Shown here in pieces: positions 17,066 to 24,310 of a stretch of DNA of 64,000 bases; position 1 is the stretch's first letter, and the number at the start of each line of letters is the position of its first letter. Position numbers and translations under genes: made by a program. Location: contig NZ_LZSG01000062.1 in NCBI RefSeq assembly GCF_001665395.1, positions 248,001 through 312,000 on the forward strand, in the 5' to 3' direction. Source of the stretch: Mycobacterium sp. 1164966.3 (GTDB taxonomy: Bacteria; Actinomycetota; Actinomycetes; Mycobacteriales; Mycobacteriaceae). The notes beneath the pieces are model-generated. The model searched no databases. It saw only the letters and a list, made by a program, of their open reading frames with translations, and was not told the origin of the DNA.

Positions 17066-17407
17066 TCAGTGCTTGACGTCGCAGTTGAATCCCGCAGGGA
17101 AGTCACTGCACAGGGGCCGATTGACGTCGACCCAGCCCTGGTTCGTGCAAATCGTGTATGTCCCGTCGTCATGAGGGCCGATGGTGGCCAGGCGGGCGCA
17201 TTCCCCGTGCGGCTTCAGTGGCTCGTTGACGTGAACCCATCCGGCCCCCGTGCACAATGAATAGCCGGCGCCGTCCGGGATAACGGTGCCCACCGAGCTT
17301 TTCTCGCAGGGTCCCGACGGCGTCGCACCAGCGAGTGGTGGGGCGGCGAAGGCCGCCGCGATGAACAGCGGCGCGAGCGCGACGGCTCTTAGCGCGATGC
17401 TCGGCAT
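17066..17407 (-). CDS. Small secreted Cys-rich protein with internal repeat
   Basis: A 113-residue protein with a clear Sec signal peptide (hydrophobic core about 8-22, likely cleavage after LAGA at 28). GGGGAG precedes the ATG. The mature part has six cysteines, probably three disulfides, and two tandem units that end in GWVHVNEPL and GWVDVNRPL, each preceded by a Gly-Tyr/Thr-x-x-Cys segment. No enzyme motif is seen; a secreted or wall-associated binding role is possible. The gene is isolated, upstream of the phosphotransferase on the same strand. Confidence 0.75.
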   Translation of the reverse strand: MPSIALRAVALAPLFIAAAFAAPPLAGATPSGPCEKSSVGTVIPDGAGYSLCTGAGWVHVNEPLKPHGECARLATIGPHDDGTYTICTNQGWVDVNRPLCSDFPAGFNCDVKH

Positions 17408-18054
17408 GCTTCTCCCCTGTTCTGCAGCTAACAGTCATTTGCTGTTGAAAGTACTTCGTCAGCCGGGGCCGGGTTATTACATCGGTGCAGTTGGGCGGCC
17501 TCACGGGCGCATTCTGCGCCGGCGCCCTCAGAGATTTTGAATTGTCGCTCAGTCGTTACCCAGATGTTGCTGCGGCGACCGTGTGGGTACCGGTTACGTC
17601 CGTTTGCAACTGTCATCATTTCACCCATGCTGTTTGAGCTCGCGAGATTTTTTGTGGTTATGCGGAATCGAGCACGCGGAATTCGTCGGCGCCCGTAAGC
17701 ATTCGAACGCGCTGTCCTCCGACCGATTACGCGTCCTTCGACACAGGTGGGCCCTCACGCTACGGCGCGCGTGGGGGGAGTCGAACCTCCTCAGCCCAAC
17801 GTTTTGGATTGCGCCGATGGCTTCTGCCACTTCACATATAAAGTTCGGTTTCCGTGGGCGAAATATCGCCATAGCGGAAGAGGCGTCAGCGGAATTTGCC
17901 CATCCACCAAACCGCATAGCCGATACCCCTCGGCGCGTCGTGCCGTGCGCAAGTTTCCCGCCTGATACGGTGCTGTGCGGTGCGCTACTGTGCGGGCAAT
18001 TTCAGCACCCGGTTGAAGTAATTTCCCGCCGTACTGTTTTTTGGGAGTGACGCC
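17408..18054. other. 647-bp region without a credible gene
   Basis: No reading frame here has family resemblance. An open frame on the plus strand (17583-18050) looks accidental because it runs through a tRNA-like segment. The base composition is lower in GC than the flanks. The only recognisable item is the T-arm-like stretch at about 17769-17835. Confidence 0.5.
17769..17835 (-). pseudogene. tRNA-like relic
   Basis: On the minus strand a near-perfect T-arm (GGAGG, TTCGACT loop, CCCCC) follows a segment resembling a D-arm (GTGGCAGAAGCCATCGGCGC). The acceptor stem does not pair, the T-stem has one mismatch, and the presumed anticodon loop lacks U33, so it cannot be a working tRNA. It may be the remnant of a tRNA gene or of a tRNA-based attachment site near the HTH gene downstream. 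Confidence 0.35.
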
Positions 18055-18414
18055 ATGGATACGGCAGCCCTGTTTCTCGTCGTTGTATTTGTCGTTTCGA
18101 TTCTCATTCTCGCGGGGATCGTGTTCGCGGTGAAGGCGGCCGAGTCGAGGGCCGCCGCGAAGGCCCGAGCTGCATCGGCCGAAAAGCGGCCTAAACAGTT
18201 CCTGTACACCAAGCAGCAGGCAGCAACAGCGCTGGGCATGTCGACGGGGCACCTCCAAGAGTTAACGCGCCGCGGGAAGATCACCGCCGTTAAAGACGGG
18301 CGGAAGCTGAGATTTACGTCCGCGGATCTGGAAGCGTATGCGGCTGCCCTGCCCTCGTGGGGGGCTCCCCCGGCGCCGGCTGCGCCCCGCGCGCGGCGAG
18401 CTCAGGCTGCCTGA
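18055..18414 (+). CDS. Membrane-anchored excisionase-like HTH protein
   Basis: A 119-residue protein with an unusual combination. Residues about 5-27 are a strong transmembrane segment (LFLVVVFVVSILILAGIVF), followed by a basic Ala-rich linker. Residues about 48-103 are a MerR/excisionase-type winged HTH (YTKQQAATALGMSTGHLQELTRRG, then KLRFTSADLEAYA). GGGAGTGA precedes the ATG. Soluble excisionase-like proteins direct recombination or transcription; the membrane anchor is not typical. It lies between a tRNA-like relic and tRNA-Leu but no integrase is nearby. The function is unknown. Confidence 0.75.
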   Translation: MDTAALFLVVVFVVSILILAGIVFAVKAAESRAAAKARAASAEKRPKQFLYTKQQAATALGMSTGHLQELTRRGKITAVKDGRKLRFTSADLEAYAAALPSWGAPPAPAAPRARRAQAA

Positions 18415-18514
18415 CGAGCCACCCGGACGAACTTGTCCAGCGTCGCGGCTTGCGCAGTGTCGGAAGCCAAACCGGGAGATACCATTTAGCCGCCAAATGT
18501 CGTCAGAGCATCGG

Positions 18515-18598
18515 TGCGGGCGGAGGGACTCGAACCCTCACGCTCTTTCGAGCAATGGCACCTAAAGCCATCGCGTATGCCGGTTTCGCCACGCCCGC
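18515..18598 (-). tRNA. tRNA-Leu (anticodon UAG)
   Basis: An 84-nt class II tRNA on the minus strand. The acceptor GCGGGCG pairs with CGCCCGC, the discriminator is A, the D-arm begins GGCGAAACCGGCA, the anticodon stem ATGGC/GCCAT holds the loop TTTAGGT (anticodon TAG), there is a long variable arm, and the T-arm is GAGGG-TTCGAGT-CCCTC. CCA is not encoded. It decodes CUA and, by wobble, other CUN codons. Confidence 0.95.
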
Positions 18599-18683
18599 GC
18601 AACTCAGCGATCTTAGCGCTTCTGCCAATGAACGAGAGTGTCGGTGGCGCGGACTACGTTGAGGCTCAACGGCGAGCGGAAGG

Positions 18684-19427
18684 ATGCTGGTGCGGTCTTA
18701 CGAGGACTTCGAGACTGTCAAGGATCTCATCGCGACTGGCCTCAATGACTGCGCCATCGCTCGGCAGACCGGAATTCCGCGACCCACAGTTCGCGATTGG
18801 CGGTGCCGACCACAAGTTCGACGCCAGACGGTGAGTACATCGCCCTGCGGCATCGATCATGACTTCCTCCGCATCCCAGCAAAGGCGTACAGCTATCTGC
18901 TCGGCCTTTACTTGGGCGACGGCTGCATCTCACGATGCCGCCTGGTGTGGCACTTGAGAATCTCTCTCGACAAAAAGTATCCAGATATCGTCGACCGCTG
19001 TCGTGTCGCCATCGACATGGTGATGCCGAGGCAGCAAGCGTCGATTAGCCCACAACCAAAAGGCTGCGTCGTCGTGTCGCACTATTCGAAGCACTGGCCG
19101 TGCCTCTTTCCACAACATGGCCCAGGGCGCAAGCACACCAGACCGATTCGTTTGGAACCGTGGCAGGACATGCTTGTCAAACACGGCACGGAGGCCTTTA
19201 TTCGCGGCCTTATTGACAGCGACGGCTGTCGCGTGCTCGCCAACGATCGCGGAGTGTTGAGCGTGCGCTATCACTTCTCGAACCGTTCGGATGACATCCG
19301 TAACCTTTTCTGCGCAGCGCTCGATGAGCTCGACATTCCGTGGACCCGTCCGAGCAGCTACCAGATCGCCGTTTACCGCAAGGCGGCCGTCGCACGTCTC
19401 GACGAATTCGTCGGGCCGAAGTCTTGA
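18684..19427 (+). CDS. LAGLIDADG homing-endonuclease-like protein with N-terminal HTH
   Basis: A free-standing 247-residue protein. Residues about 10-40 are a helix-turn-helix (IARQTGIPRPTVRDW). Two LAGLIDADG helices follow: YLLGLYLGDG at 71-80 and FIRGLIDSDG at 172-181, with acidic residues at 79 and at 178/180 as needed for metal-dependent DNA cleavage. GGAAGG directly precedes the ATG. It is not inside an intein or a visible intron. Homing endonucleases cut a specific site to spread their own gene; a regulatory role is an alternative because related WhiA-type proteins use the fold for DNA binding. It stands beside tRNA-Leu, transcribed in the opposite direction. Confidence 0.82.
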   Translation: MLVRSYEDFETVKDLIATGLNDCAIARQTGIPRPTVRDWRCRPQVRRQTVSTSPCGIDHDFLRIPAKAYSYLLGLYLGDGCISRCRLVWHLRISLDKKYPDIVDRCRVAIDMVMPRQQASISPQPKGCVVVSHYSKHWPCLFPQHGPGRKHTRPIRLEPWQDMLVKHGTEAFIRGLIDSDGCRVLANDRGVLSVRYHFSNRSDDIRNLFCAALDELDIPWTRPSSYQIAVYRKAAVARLDEFVGPKS

Positions 19428-19453
19428 AGTTCGCGTAGCGGTACCGTCGTGGG

Positions 19454-19846
19454 GTGTCCACCGAGGCTCACCCGAGACGCCGTCGCCGACCCGCGCTGAT
19501 CATTTTGGTGATCGTCGCGGCCTGCGGCTGCCTGGCCCTGGGCTGGTGGCAGTGGACCCGGTTTCAATCGGCCGGGGGCACCTTCCAGAACCTCGGCTAC
19601 GCGCTGCAATGGCCGTTGTTCGCATGGTTCTGCGTCTATGCCTACCGCAAATTCGTGCGCTACGAAGAGGTGGCTCCGGAGCCGCGCAAGCATGATGCGA
19701 CAACCGAGATACCCGCGGGGCTGCTCCCCGAACGTCCCAAGCCGACACAGCAACCAATCGACGATCCCGCACTCCTGGAGTACAACGCCTACCTGGCCGA
19801 ACTCGCCAAACACGACGCCGAAAAGCAGAACAGGACCACCGCATGA
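19454..19846 (+). CDS. lprD: Conserved lipoprotein LprD
   Basis: A 130-residue orthologue of M. tuberculosis LprD (Rv1343c). After a run of arginines comes a hydrophobic segment (ALIILVIVAACGCLALGWW) with a candidate lipobox Cys; a second hydrophobic stretch (ALQWPLFAWFCVYAYRKF) follows, then a Pro-rich acidic/basic tail. It may therefore be a two-span membrane protein rather than a true lipoprotein. The GTG at 19454 is used. Its stop overlaps the next gene in an ATGA, as in M. tuberculosis. The function is unknown. Confidence 0.85.
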   Translation: MSTEAHPRRRRRPALIILVIVAACGCLALGWWQWTRFQSAGGTFQNLGYALQWPLFAWFCVYAYRKFVRYEEVAPEPRKHDATTEIPAGLLPERPKPTQQPIDDPALLEYNAYLAELAKHDAEKQNRTTA

Positions 19847-20193
19847 CCACGCCGGAAACTCCCGACACCCAGGCTCCCGCCTTCCCCGCCGAGAAGATCC
19901 GCACCGCGCTGCTCGGCTACCGGATCATGGCGTGGACGACGGGTATCTGGCTGATCGCGCTGTGCTACGAGATCGTCTCGCACCTGGTTTTCCATCACGA
20001 GATCCGGTGGATCGAAATCGTCCATGGGTGGGTGTACTTCGCCTACGTGCTGGCTGCCTTCAACCTCGCCATCAAGGTCAGATGGCCAATCGGCAAAACC
20101 ATCGGTGTGCTGCTCGCCGGCACCATCCCGCTACTGGGCATCATCGTCGAGCACTTCCAAACCAGAAACGTCAAGGCGCGTTTCGGGCTTTAG
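19843..20193 (+). CDS. DUF3817 membrane protein (Rv1342c-like)
   Basis: A 116-residue integral membrane protein of the DUF3817 family with three membrane segments (about 30-48, 60-80 and 88-105) and the family motif HGWVYFAYVLAAFNLA. ATGA overlap with lprD implies coupled translation. Orthologue of Rv1342c by context and sequence pattern. No catalytic motif is visible and the function is unknown. Confidence 0.87.
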   Translation: MTTPETPDTQAPAFPAEKIRTALLGYRIMAWTTGIWLIALCYEIVSHLVFHHEIRWIEIVHGWVYFAYVLAAFNLAIKVRWPIGKTIGVLLAGTIPLLGIIVEHFQTRNVKARFGL

Positions 20194-20487
20194 CCCTCGA
20201 GGCACCTAGCCACGGCCGTCTCTGCAGCCGCAATGCCGGCTTCAACCTGAAGAACCCGTGTCGTCGGCTGTTGCAAATCTGCGCTTTAGTGTGAGCCCAC
20301 GGCTTTCGGCGTGAATCCAGGGCGCTCAAAATTCAAAAATCCCGCCCTCACTACACACCGAAAACCGTAGGTTCCCAATGAAAACCGTAGGTTCACACTC
20401 AACGCAAACCTGTACGGGCGCTGACGCATCAGCCCTGCAACGCCCAGCTGGGGCATGAGTCGGGCAAACCGACAGCCGCCGCTGGCT
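20194..20487. repeat. Convergent intergenic region with direct and inverted repeats
   Basis: This 294-bp space between DUF3817 and rdgB has no gene. The 15-mer GAAAACCGTAGGTTC occurs at 20360-20374 and again at 20380-20394 (20-bp period). The segment CCCACGGCTTTCGGCGTG (about 20296-20313) is an inverted, slightly changed copy of CACACCGAAAACCGTAGG (20354-20371), so the RNA can form a long hairpin from about 20291 to 20377. It could act as a terminator between convergent genes or be a small dispersed repeat. Confidence 0.55.
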
Positions 20488-21102
20488 TCACGCCTCGGAA
20501 GAGCCGGCCAACGCCCGCAACGCCGGCACTAACTGCGCCAGTGCACGGCCTCGATGCGACACCGCATCCTTCTCCGAGGGAGTCAGCTGCGCGGCCGTGC
20601 AGTCGTATCCGTCCGGGATGAACACCGGGTCATAGCCGAACCCGCCGTCGCCGCGAGGCTCCCGCGCAATCGTGCCCGGCCACTCCCCGCGCACCACCAC
20701 TTCGCCGGACGCCCACACCAGCGCGCAGGCCGACACGAATGCCGCGCCGCGCCGCGAGTCGGGCACATCGCTCAACTGCGCCAGCAGCAGAGAAGTGTTG
20801 CCAGAGTCGTCACCGTGACGACCTGACCAACGCGCCGACAGCACGCCCGGCATGCCGTTCAAAGCGGCCACCGCCAAGCCAGAGTCGTCGGCTACTGTCG
20901 CCAAACCCGTCGCGGCAAACCCGTCGCGCGCCTTGGCCAGCGCGTTGTCCTCGAACGTCGCGCCCGTTTCCGGCGCTTCGTCGAACGGCGGTACATCGCG
21001 CAGCGATACCAGCGTCAACCCCGTCAGCCCCGCGCCGTCGAGTACCCGCCGCAACTCGGCCAGCTTCTTGGCGTTGCGACTGGCGACCAGCAGCCGGGTC
21101 AG
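20488..21102 (-). CDS. rdgB: XTP/dITP pyrophosphatase (RdgB/HAM1), CTG start
   Basis: Removes dITP, XTP and other non-canonical purine nucleotides from the pool. The protein has the family motifs LLVASRNAKKLAEL at the N-terminus, TFEDNALAKA, VADDSGL, GFGYDPVF and SHRGRAL. The conserved N-terminal strand is only included if translation begins at the CTG at 21102, which overlaps the rphA stop as CTGA; the M. tuberculosis gene has GTG at the matching place as I recall. There is no ATG, GTG or TTG upstream in frame, and the first standard start (TTG at 21054) would delete the nucleotide-binding loop. With CTG the protein has 204 residues, the usual length. Confidence 0.88.
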   Translation of the reverse strand: MTRLLVASRNAKKLAELRRVLDGAGLTGLTLVSLRDVPPFDEAPETGATFEDNALAKARDGFAATGLATVADDSGLAVAALNGMPGVLSARWSGRHGDDSGNTSLLLAQLSDVPDSRRGAAFVSACALVWASGEVVVRGEWPGTIAREPRGDGGFGYDPVFIPDGYDCTAAQLTPSEKDAVSHRGRALAQLVPALRALAGSSEA

Positions 21103-21878
21103 GCGCCGAACGCCTTCGGCGGCGGCGGTCCCTCCGGCAGCACACCCGGGTAGGGCTGCTCCAGGGCCTCAAGCTGTGCGGCGAACAATTTGTCGCAGGC
21201 GCCCAGCGCCATGTCGAGCATCTTGTCCAGAGTCGACCGCGGAAACGTCGCGCCCTCCCCGGTTCCCTGGACCTCCACCAGAGTCCCGGTGTCGGTCGCG
21301 ACGACGTTCATGTCGACCTCGGCGCGCGCATCCTCTTCGTAGGGCAGGTCGACGCGAATCCGGCCGTCGACCACGCCGACACTCACCGCCGCGATGGCAC
21401 ACGACAGCGGCCTGGGATCCGACAGCTTGCCGGCCGCCGAAAGGTACGTGACCGCGTCGGCCAATGCCACGTAGGCGCCGGTGATCGCCGCGGTGCGGGT
21501 ACCGCCGTCGGCCTGCAGCACGTCGCAGTCGACGGCGATGGTGTTCTCTCCCAGCGCCCTTAGGTCGATGCACGCCCGCAACGACCGCCCGACCAGGCGG
21601 CTGATCTCCTGGGTGCGCCCGCTGACCCGACCTTTCACCGATTCGCGATCAGAGCGGGTGTGGGTAGCCGACGGCAACATTGCATACTCCGCGGTGAGCC
21701 ACCCCAGCCCCGATCCCTTGCGCCAGCGCGGCACCCCCTCGGTGACGCTGGCGGTACACATGACCTTGGTGTGGCCAAATTCGATCAATACTGAACCCGC
21801 CGGATGGTCGGTGAAACCACGGGTGATGACCACCGGACGAAGTTCGTCGTCAAGCCGCCCGTCTTCTCGTTTGGACAC
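21099..21878 (-). CDS. rphA: RNase PH
   Basis: Phosphate-dependent 3'-5' exoribonuclease that trims tRNA 3' ends, 259 residues from a GTG at 21878. Family motifs seen include GSVLIEFGHTKVMCTASV, the GRTQEISRLVGRSLRA stretch with arginines for substrate binding, and DCDVLQADGGTRTAAITGA. It is the orthologue of Rv1340, between the MBL-fold gene and rdgB in the leftward operon. Its stop overlaps the CTG start of rdgB. Confidence 0.95.
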   Translation of the reverse strand: MSKREDGRLDDELRPVVITRGFTDHPAGSVLIEFGHTKVMCTASVTEGVPRWRKGSGLGWLTAEYAMLPSATHTRSDRESVKGRVSGRTQEISRLVGRSLRACIDLRALGENTIAVDCDVLQADGGTRTAAITGAYVALADAVTYLSAAGKLSDPRPLSCAIAAVSVGVVDGRIRVDLPYEEDARAEVDMNVVATDTGTLVEVQGTGEGATFPRSTLDKMLDMALGACDKLFAAQLEALEQPYPGVLPEGPPPPKAFGA

Positions 21879-21936
21879 GACGCCAACCCTAGCTGTCGAA
21901 GGGACCCGTTCTTAAGGGCGCGAACCCGCGAGGATT

Positions 21937-22713
21937 TCACCCACGAGGGATATCAAAAGTCTCGCCGCACACCACCGCATGCACCGGACCGTCGAACTCG
22001 GCCTTGGCCTCGCTGATCACGTCCTCGCGCGAAGTCCAGGGCGGGATGTGCGTCAACAGCAGCTCGCCGACACCTGCCTCCGCGGCGGCCCGGCCCGCCT
22101 CGGTGCCCGACAGATGCAGCGCGGGCGGGCGCTCGCTCGGTGCATGCGTCCAGGAGGCTTCACAAAGGAAAACGTCTGCGCCGCGCGCTAATTCGACGAT
22201 CTGCTGGCAGGCGCCGGTGTCGCCGCTGTAGACGAGCGAGGCGCCGCTGGGGTCGGTGATCCGCAAGCCGTACGACTCGGTGGGGTGAGCCACCACCCGC
22301 GGCATGACGGTCAGCGCGCCCAGGGTCACCGCTTCGCCGTCCACCCAGTGGTGAATCTCGAAGATGTCCGAGCAATCGTCGATCTCCCCGCCGTAGGGTG
22401 ACGACGCCGCCCCCAACCGCGACCATGTGTCGCTCGGCCCGTACAAGAGCGCCTTGCCGGCCGGCTTGGACGGATGGTAGCGACGCCACACGAACAGCCC
22501 CGGCATGTCCAGGCAGTGGTCGGCGTGCAGGTGTGACAACAGCACGTGCACCGAACCGGGGTCTGTATACCGTTGCAGCGCGCCGAGCACACCCCCGCCG
22601 AAGTCGAGGACAAAGGGCGGGGTGTCCGGTGCCCTAACCAGATATCCCGACGCAGGCGAATCCGGACCGACAACGCTACCCGAGCAGCCGAGCACGGTTA
22701 TTCGCACGGACAC
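21937..22713 (-). CDS. MBL-fold phosphodiesterase-like hydrolase (Rv1339 orthologue)
   Basis: Metallo-beta-lactamase-fold protein of 258 residues. The metal motif SHLHADH at 60-66 (His61, His63, Asp65, His66), GDTG for the bridging Asp, and a C-terminal LLLTHIPPWT give a complete two-metal site. The M. tuberculosis orthologue has been reported as an atypical class II cAMP phosphodiesterase; that activity is inferred here by orthology. The GTG at 22713 is used because it leads into the conserved VRITVLGCSGS strand. It lies in the conserved murI-rphA-rdgB gene string. Confidence 0.88.
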   Translation of the reverse strand: MSVRITVLGCSGSVVGPDSPASGYLVRAPDTPPFVLDFGGGVLGALQRYTDPGSVHVLLSHLHADHCLDMPGLFVWRRYHPSKPAGKALLYGPSDTWSRLGAASSPYGGEIDDCSDIFEIHHWVDGEAVTLGALTVMPRVVAHPTESYGLRITDPSGASLVYSGDTGACQQIVELARGADVFLCEASWTHAPSERPPALHLSGTEAGRAAAEAGVGELLLTHIPPWTSREDVISEAKAEFDGPVHAVVCGETFDIPRG

Positions 22714-22785
22714 TACTGTGCCATGCCTGATACTCGGATGGAGAAAAGCTTGCCCATTCGGTGGTCAGAATCTCTTCGCTGGGGC

Positions 22786-23601
22786 TCAGCTGATGCGCGA
22801 GCGATGGACAGGTTGCACCCCCGTCACAGCGGGGCCCAAGAATCGCGCCGCCAGCTTGGTAAACGCCTCGGGGTCGCCGGTGGCTTCGAACACCCGGGTG
22901 GCGGCCGGCGCGTCATGCGGACGCAGCAGTTCTTGCTCGCTGAGCACGCGGAGGACTTCCTTGGCGGTCTCCTCGGCGCTGGAGACGAGGGTCACGTTCT
23001 CACCCATGGCGAGTTGAATCAGCCCGGACAGCAGCGGGTAGTGCGTGCAACCCAGCACCAGAGTGTCCACTTCGGCACGTTGCAGCGGCTCCAGATACCC
23101 CTCGGCCAGACCGAGCACCTGCCGGCCGCTGGTCACGCCGCGCTCGACGAAGTCGACGAACCGCGGGCACGCCACCGCGGTGATCTCGGTGTCGCGGGCC
23201 GCGGCGAACGCGTCCTGGTATGCGTGCGAGGTGATGGTCGCCCGGGTGCCGATCACGCCGATGCGCCCGTTGCGGGTGGCGGCGACGGCGCGGCGCACGG
23301 CGGGCAGGATCACTTCGACGACGGGCACGTCGTAGCGTTCACGAGCATCGCGCAGGCAGGCCGCCGACGCCGAGTTGCACGCGATGACCAGCACCTTGAC
23401 CCCGCGGCTGACCAGATCGTCGCCGATGGCCAGCGCGTGCGCGCGGATCTCGGGTATGGACAGCGGGCCGTACGGACCGTTGCCGGTGTCGCCGACGTAG
23501 ACAATGTCCTCGTCGGGCAGTTGATCGATGATCGCGCGGGCGACCGTCAGTCCCCCGACGCCGGAGTCGAAGATCCCGACGGGTGCCAATGCTGAGTTCA
23601 T
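22786..23601 (-). CDS. murI: Glutamate racemase
   Basis: Makes D-glutamate for peptidoglycan. The 271-residue protein starts at the ATG at 23601, which overlaps the rhomboid stop as ATGA. It has FDSGVGGLTV at the N-terminus and the two catalytic cysteines Cys75 (ACNSAS) and Cys185 (GCTHYPLL). The extra upstream open frame belongs to the rhomboid region. Orthologue of Rv1338. Confidence 0.95.
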   Translation of the reverse strand: MNSALAPVGIFDSGVGGLTVARAIIDQLPDEDIVYVGDTGNGPYGPLSIPEIRAHALAIGDDLVSRGVKVLVIACNSASAACLRDARERYDVPVVEVILPAVRRAVAATRNGRIGVIGTRATITSHAYQDAFAAARDTEITAVACPRFVDFVERGVTSGRQVLGLAEGYLEPLQRAEVDTLVLGCTHYPLLSGLIQLAMGENVTLVSSAEETAKEVLRVLSEQELLRPHDAPAATRVFEATGDPEAFTKLAARFLGPAVTGVQPVHRSRIS

Positions 23602-24260
23602 GTCCTGGAGCGACCGGCCTTCTTGAGTTCGCGAGCCTTGCGCTCCGGAGCCGACAACAAATACGCCGCCACGACGCCGGCGATCGCTCCACACAGGTGG
23701 CCCTGCCAGGAAACACCGCCGCACTGTCCGAGCACCGGCATCGCGCCGAGCAGAACCCCGCCGTAGGCAACGAGCACTACCAGGCCGATGACGATGTGTG
23801 ACAGCTTGCGCACGAACAGCCCGAAGACCAGCAGGAAAGCCAGCCAACCGAAGATCAGGCCGGACGCGCCGATGTGATCGGTGGGGCCGCAGCTGCTACC
23901 CACGTTGCCGATGAGCCAGGTACCGAAACCGCCGAGGATCCACACGATCGCGGTGGCCCAGACGAACCGGGACAATCCCGCCAGGGTCATCAGGAAACCG
24001 AGGACCAGCATGGGAACCGTGTTTGCCATCAGATGCGCCCAGTTGGCGTGCAGCAGGGGCGCGAAGATGATGCCCCACAGGCCATCCGTTGTTCCGGGCC
24101 TGATCCCGTTGACGTCCAGCGAGTGATGCATCAGATTGTCGATCAACTCGACGAGATACAGCAGCGCCACGAAAGTGACGACGGTAGCTCCACCGACCAC
24201 CCATTGCGGACGCTTCCGCTGCTGTGTTGCGGGCAGACGGTCCCGGCGGGTTATGCCCAT
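23598..24260 (-). CDS. Rhomboid-family intramembrane serine protease
   Basis: A 220-residue rhomboid protease, orthologue of Rv1337. The catalytic dyad is Ser133 in GASG and His188 in WQGHLCG, with the supporting HxxxxHLMAN motif (His71, His76, Asn80) in an earlier helix. About six membrane helices are visible. It cleaves transmembrane proteins; its substrates are unknown. Its start codon lies within the last codons of the cysM fossil upstream, and its stop overlaps murI, so it remains in the operon. Confidence 0.93.
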   Translation of the reverse strand: MGITRRDRLPATQQRKRPQWVVGGATVVTFVALLYLVELIDNLMHHSLDVNGIRPGTTDGLWGIIFAPLLHANWAHLMANTVPMLVLGFLMTLAGLSRFVWATAIVWILGGFGTWLIGNVGSSCGPTDHIGASGLIFGWLAFLLVFGLFVRKLSHIVIGLVVLVAYGGVLLGAMPVLGQCGGVSWQGHLCGAIAGVVAAYLLSAPERKARELKKAGRSRT

Positions 24261-24310
24261 AGCTGCCCTTTCAGAGCGTTCTCGGCGTCATCCAGGCTAC
24301 CGGTGTACGC
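24251..24310 (-). pseudogene. cysM: Fossil of the cysM (O-phosphoserine sulfhydrylase) 3' end
   Basis: Minus-strand codons from 24310 to 24251 read AYTGSLDDAENALKGQLWA and a stop. This matches the C-terminus of M. tuberculosis CysM as I recall it (AYAGSLDDAETALEGQLWA) at 16 of 19 positions, and as in that genome the stop overlaps the rhomboid start. Upstream the similarity ends at once in the 3' end of the P1 peptidase gene. Thus mec, cysO and nearly all of cysM have been removed by one deletion. The fossil has no start and is not a gene. Confidence 0.85.

Noticed and set aside
17769..17835. A functional second tRNA gene
   Set aside because: Acceptor arms do not pair, one T-stem mismatch, and no U33 or valid anticodon loop.
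17583..18050. Open frame of 155 codons on the plus strand
   Set aside because: It runs through the tRNA-like relic, has no family resemblance and no ribosome site; lower GC composition here lets chance frames appear.
18355..18380. GGGGGGCTCCCCC hairpin as a terminator
   Set aside because: It is within the HTH protein reading frame and lacks a T-run.
17408..19453. Complete prophage or integrative element
   Set aside because: No integrase, capsid, relaxase or replication gene and no convincing att duplication of the tRNA 3' end were seen.
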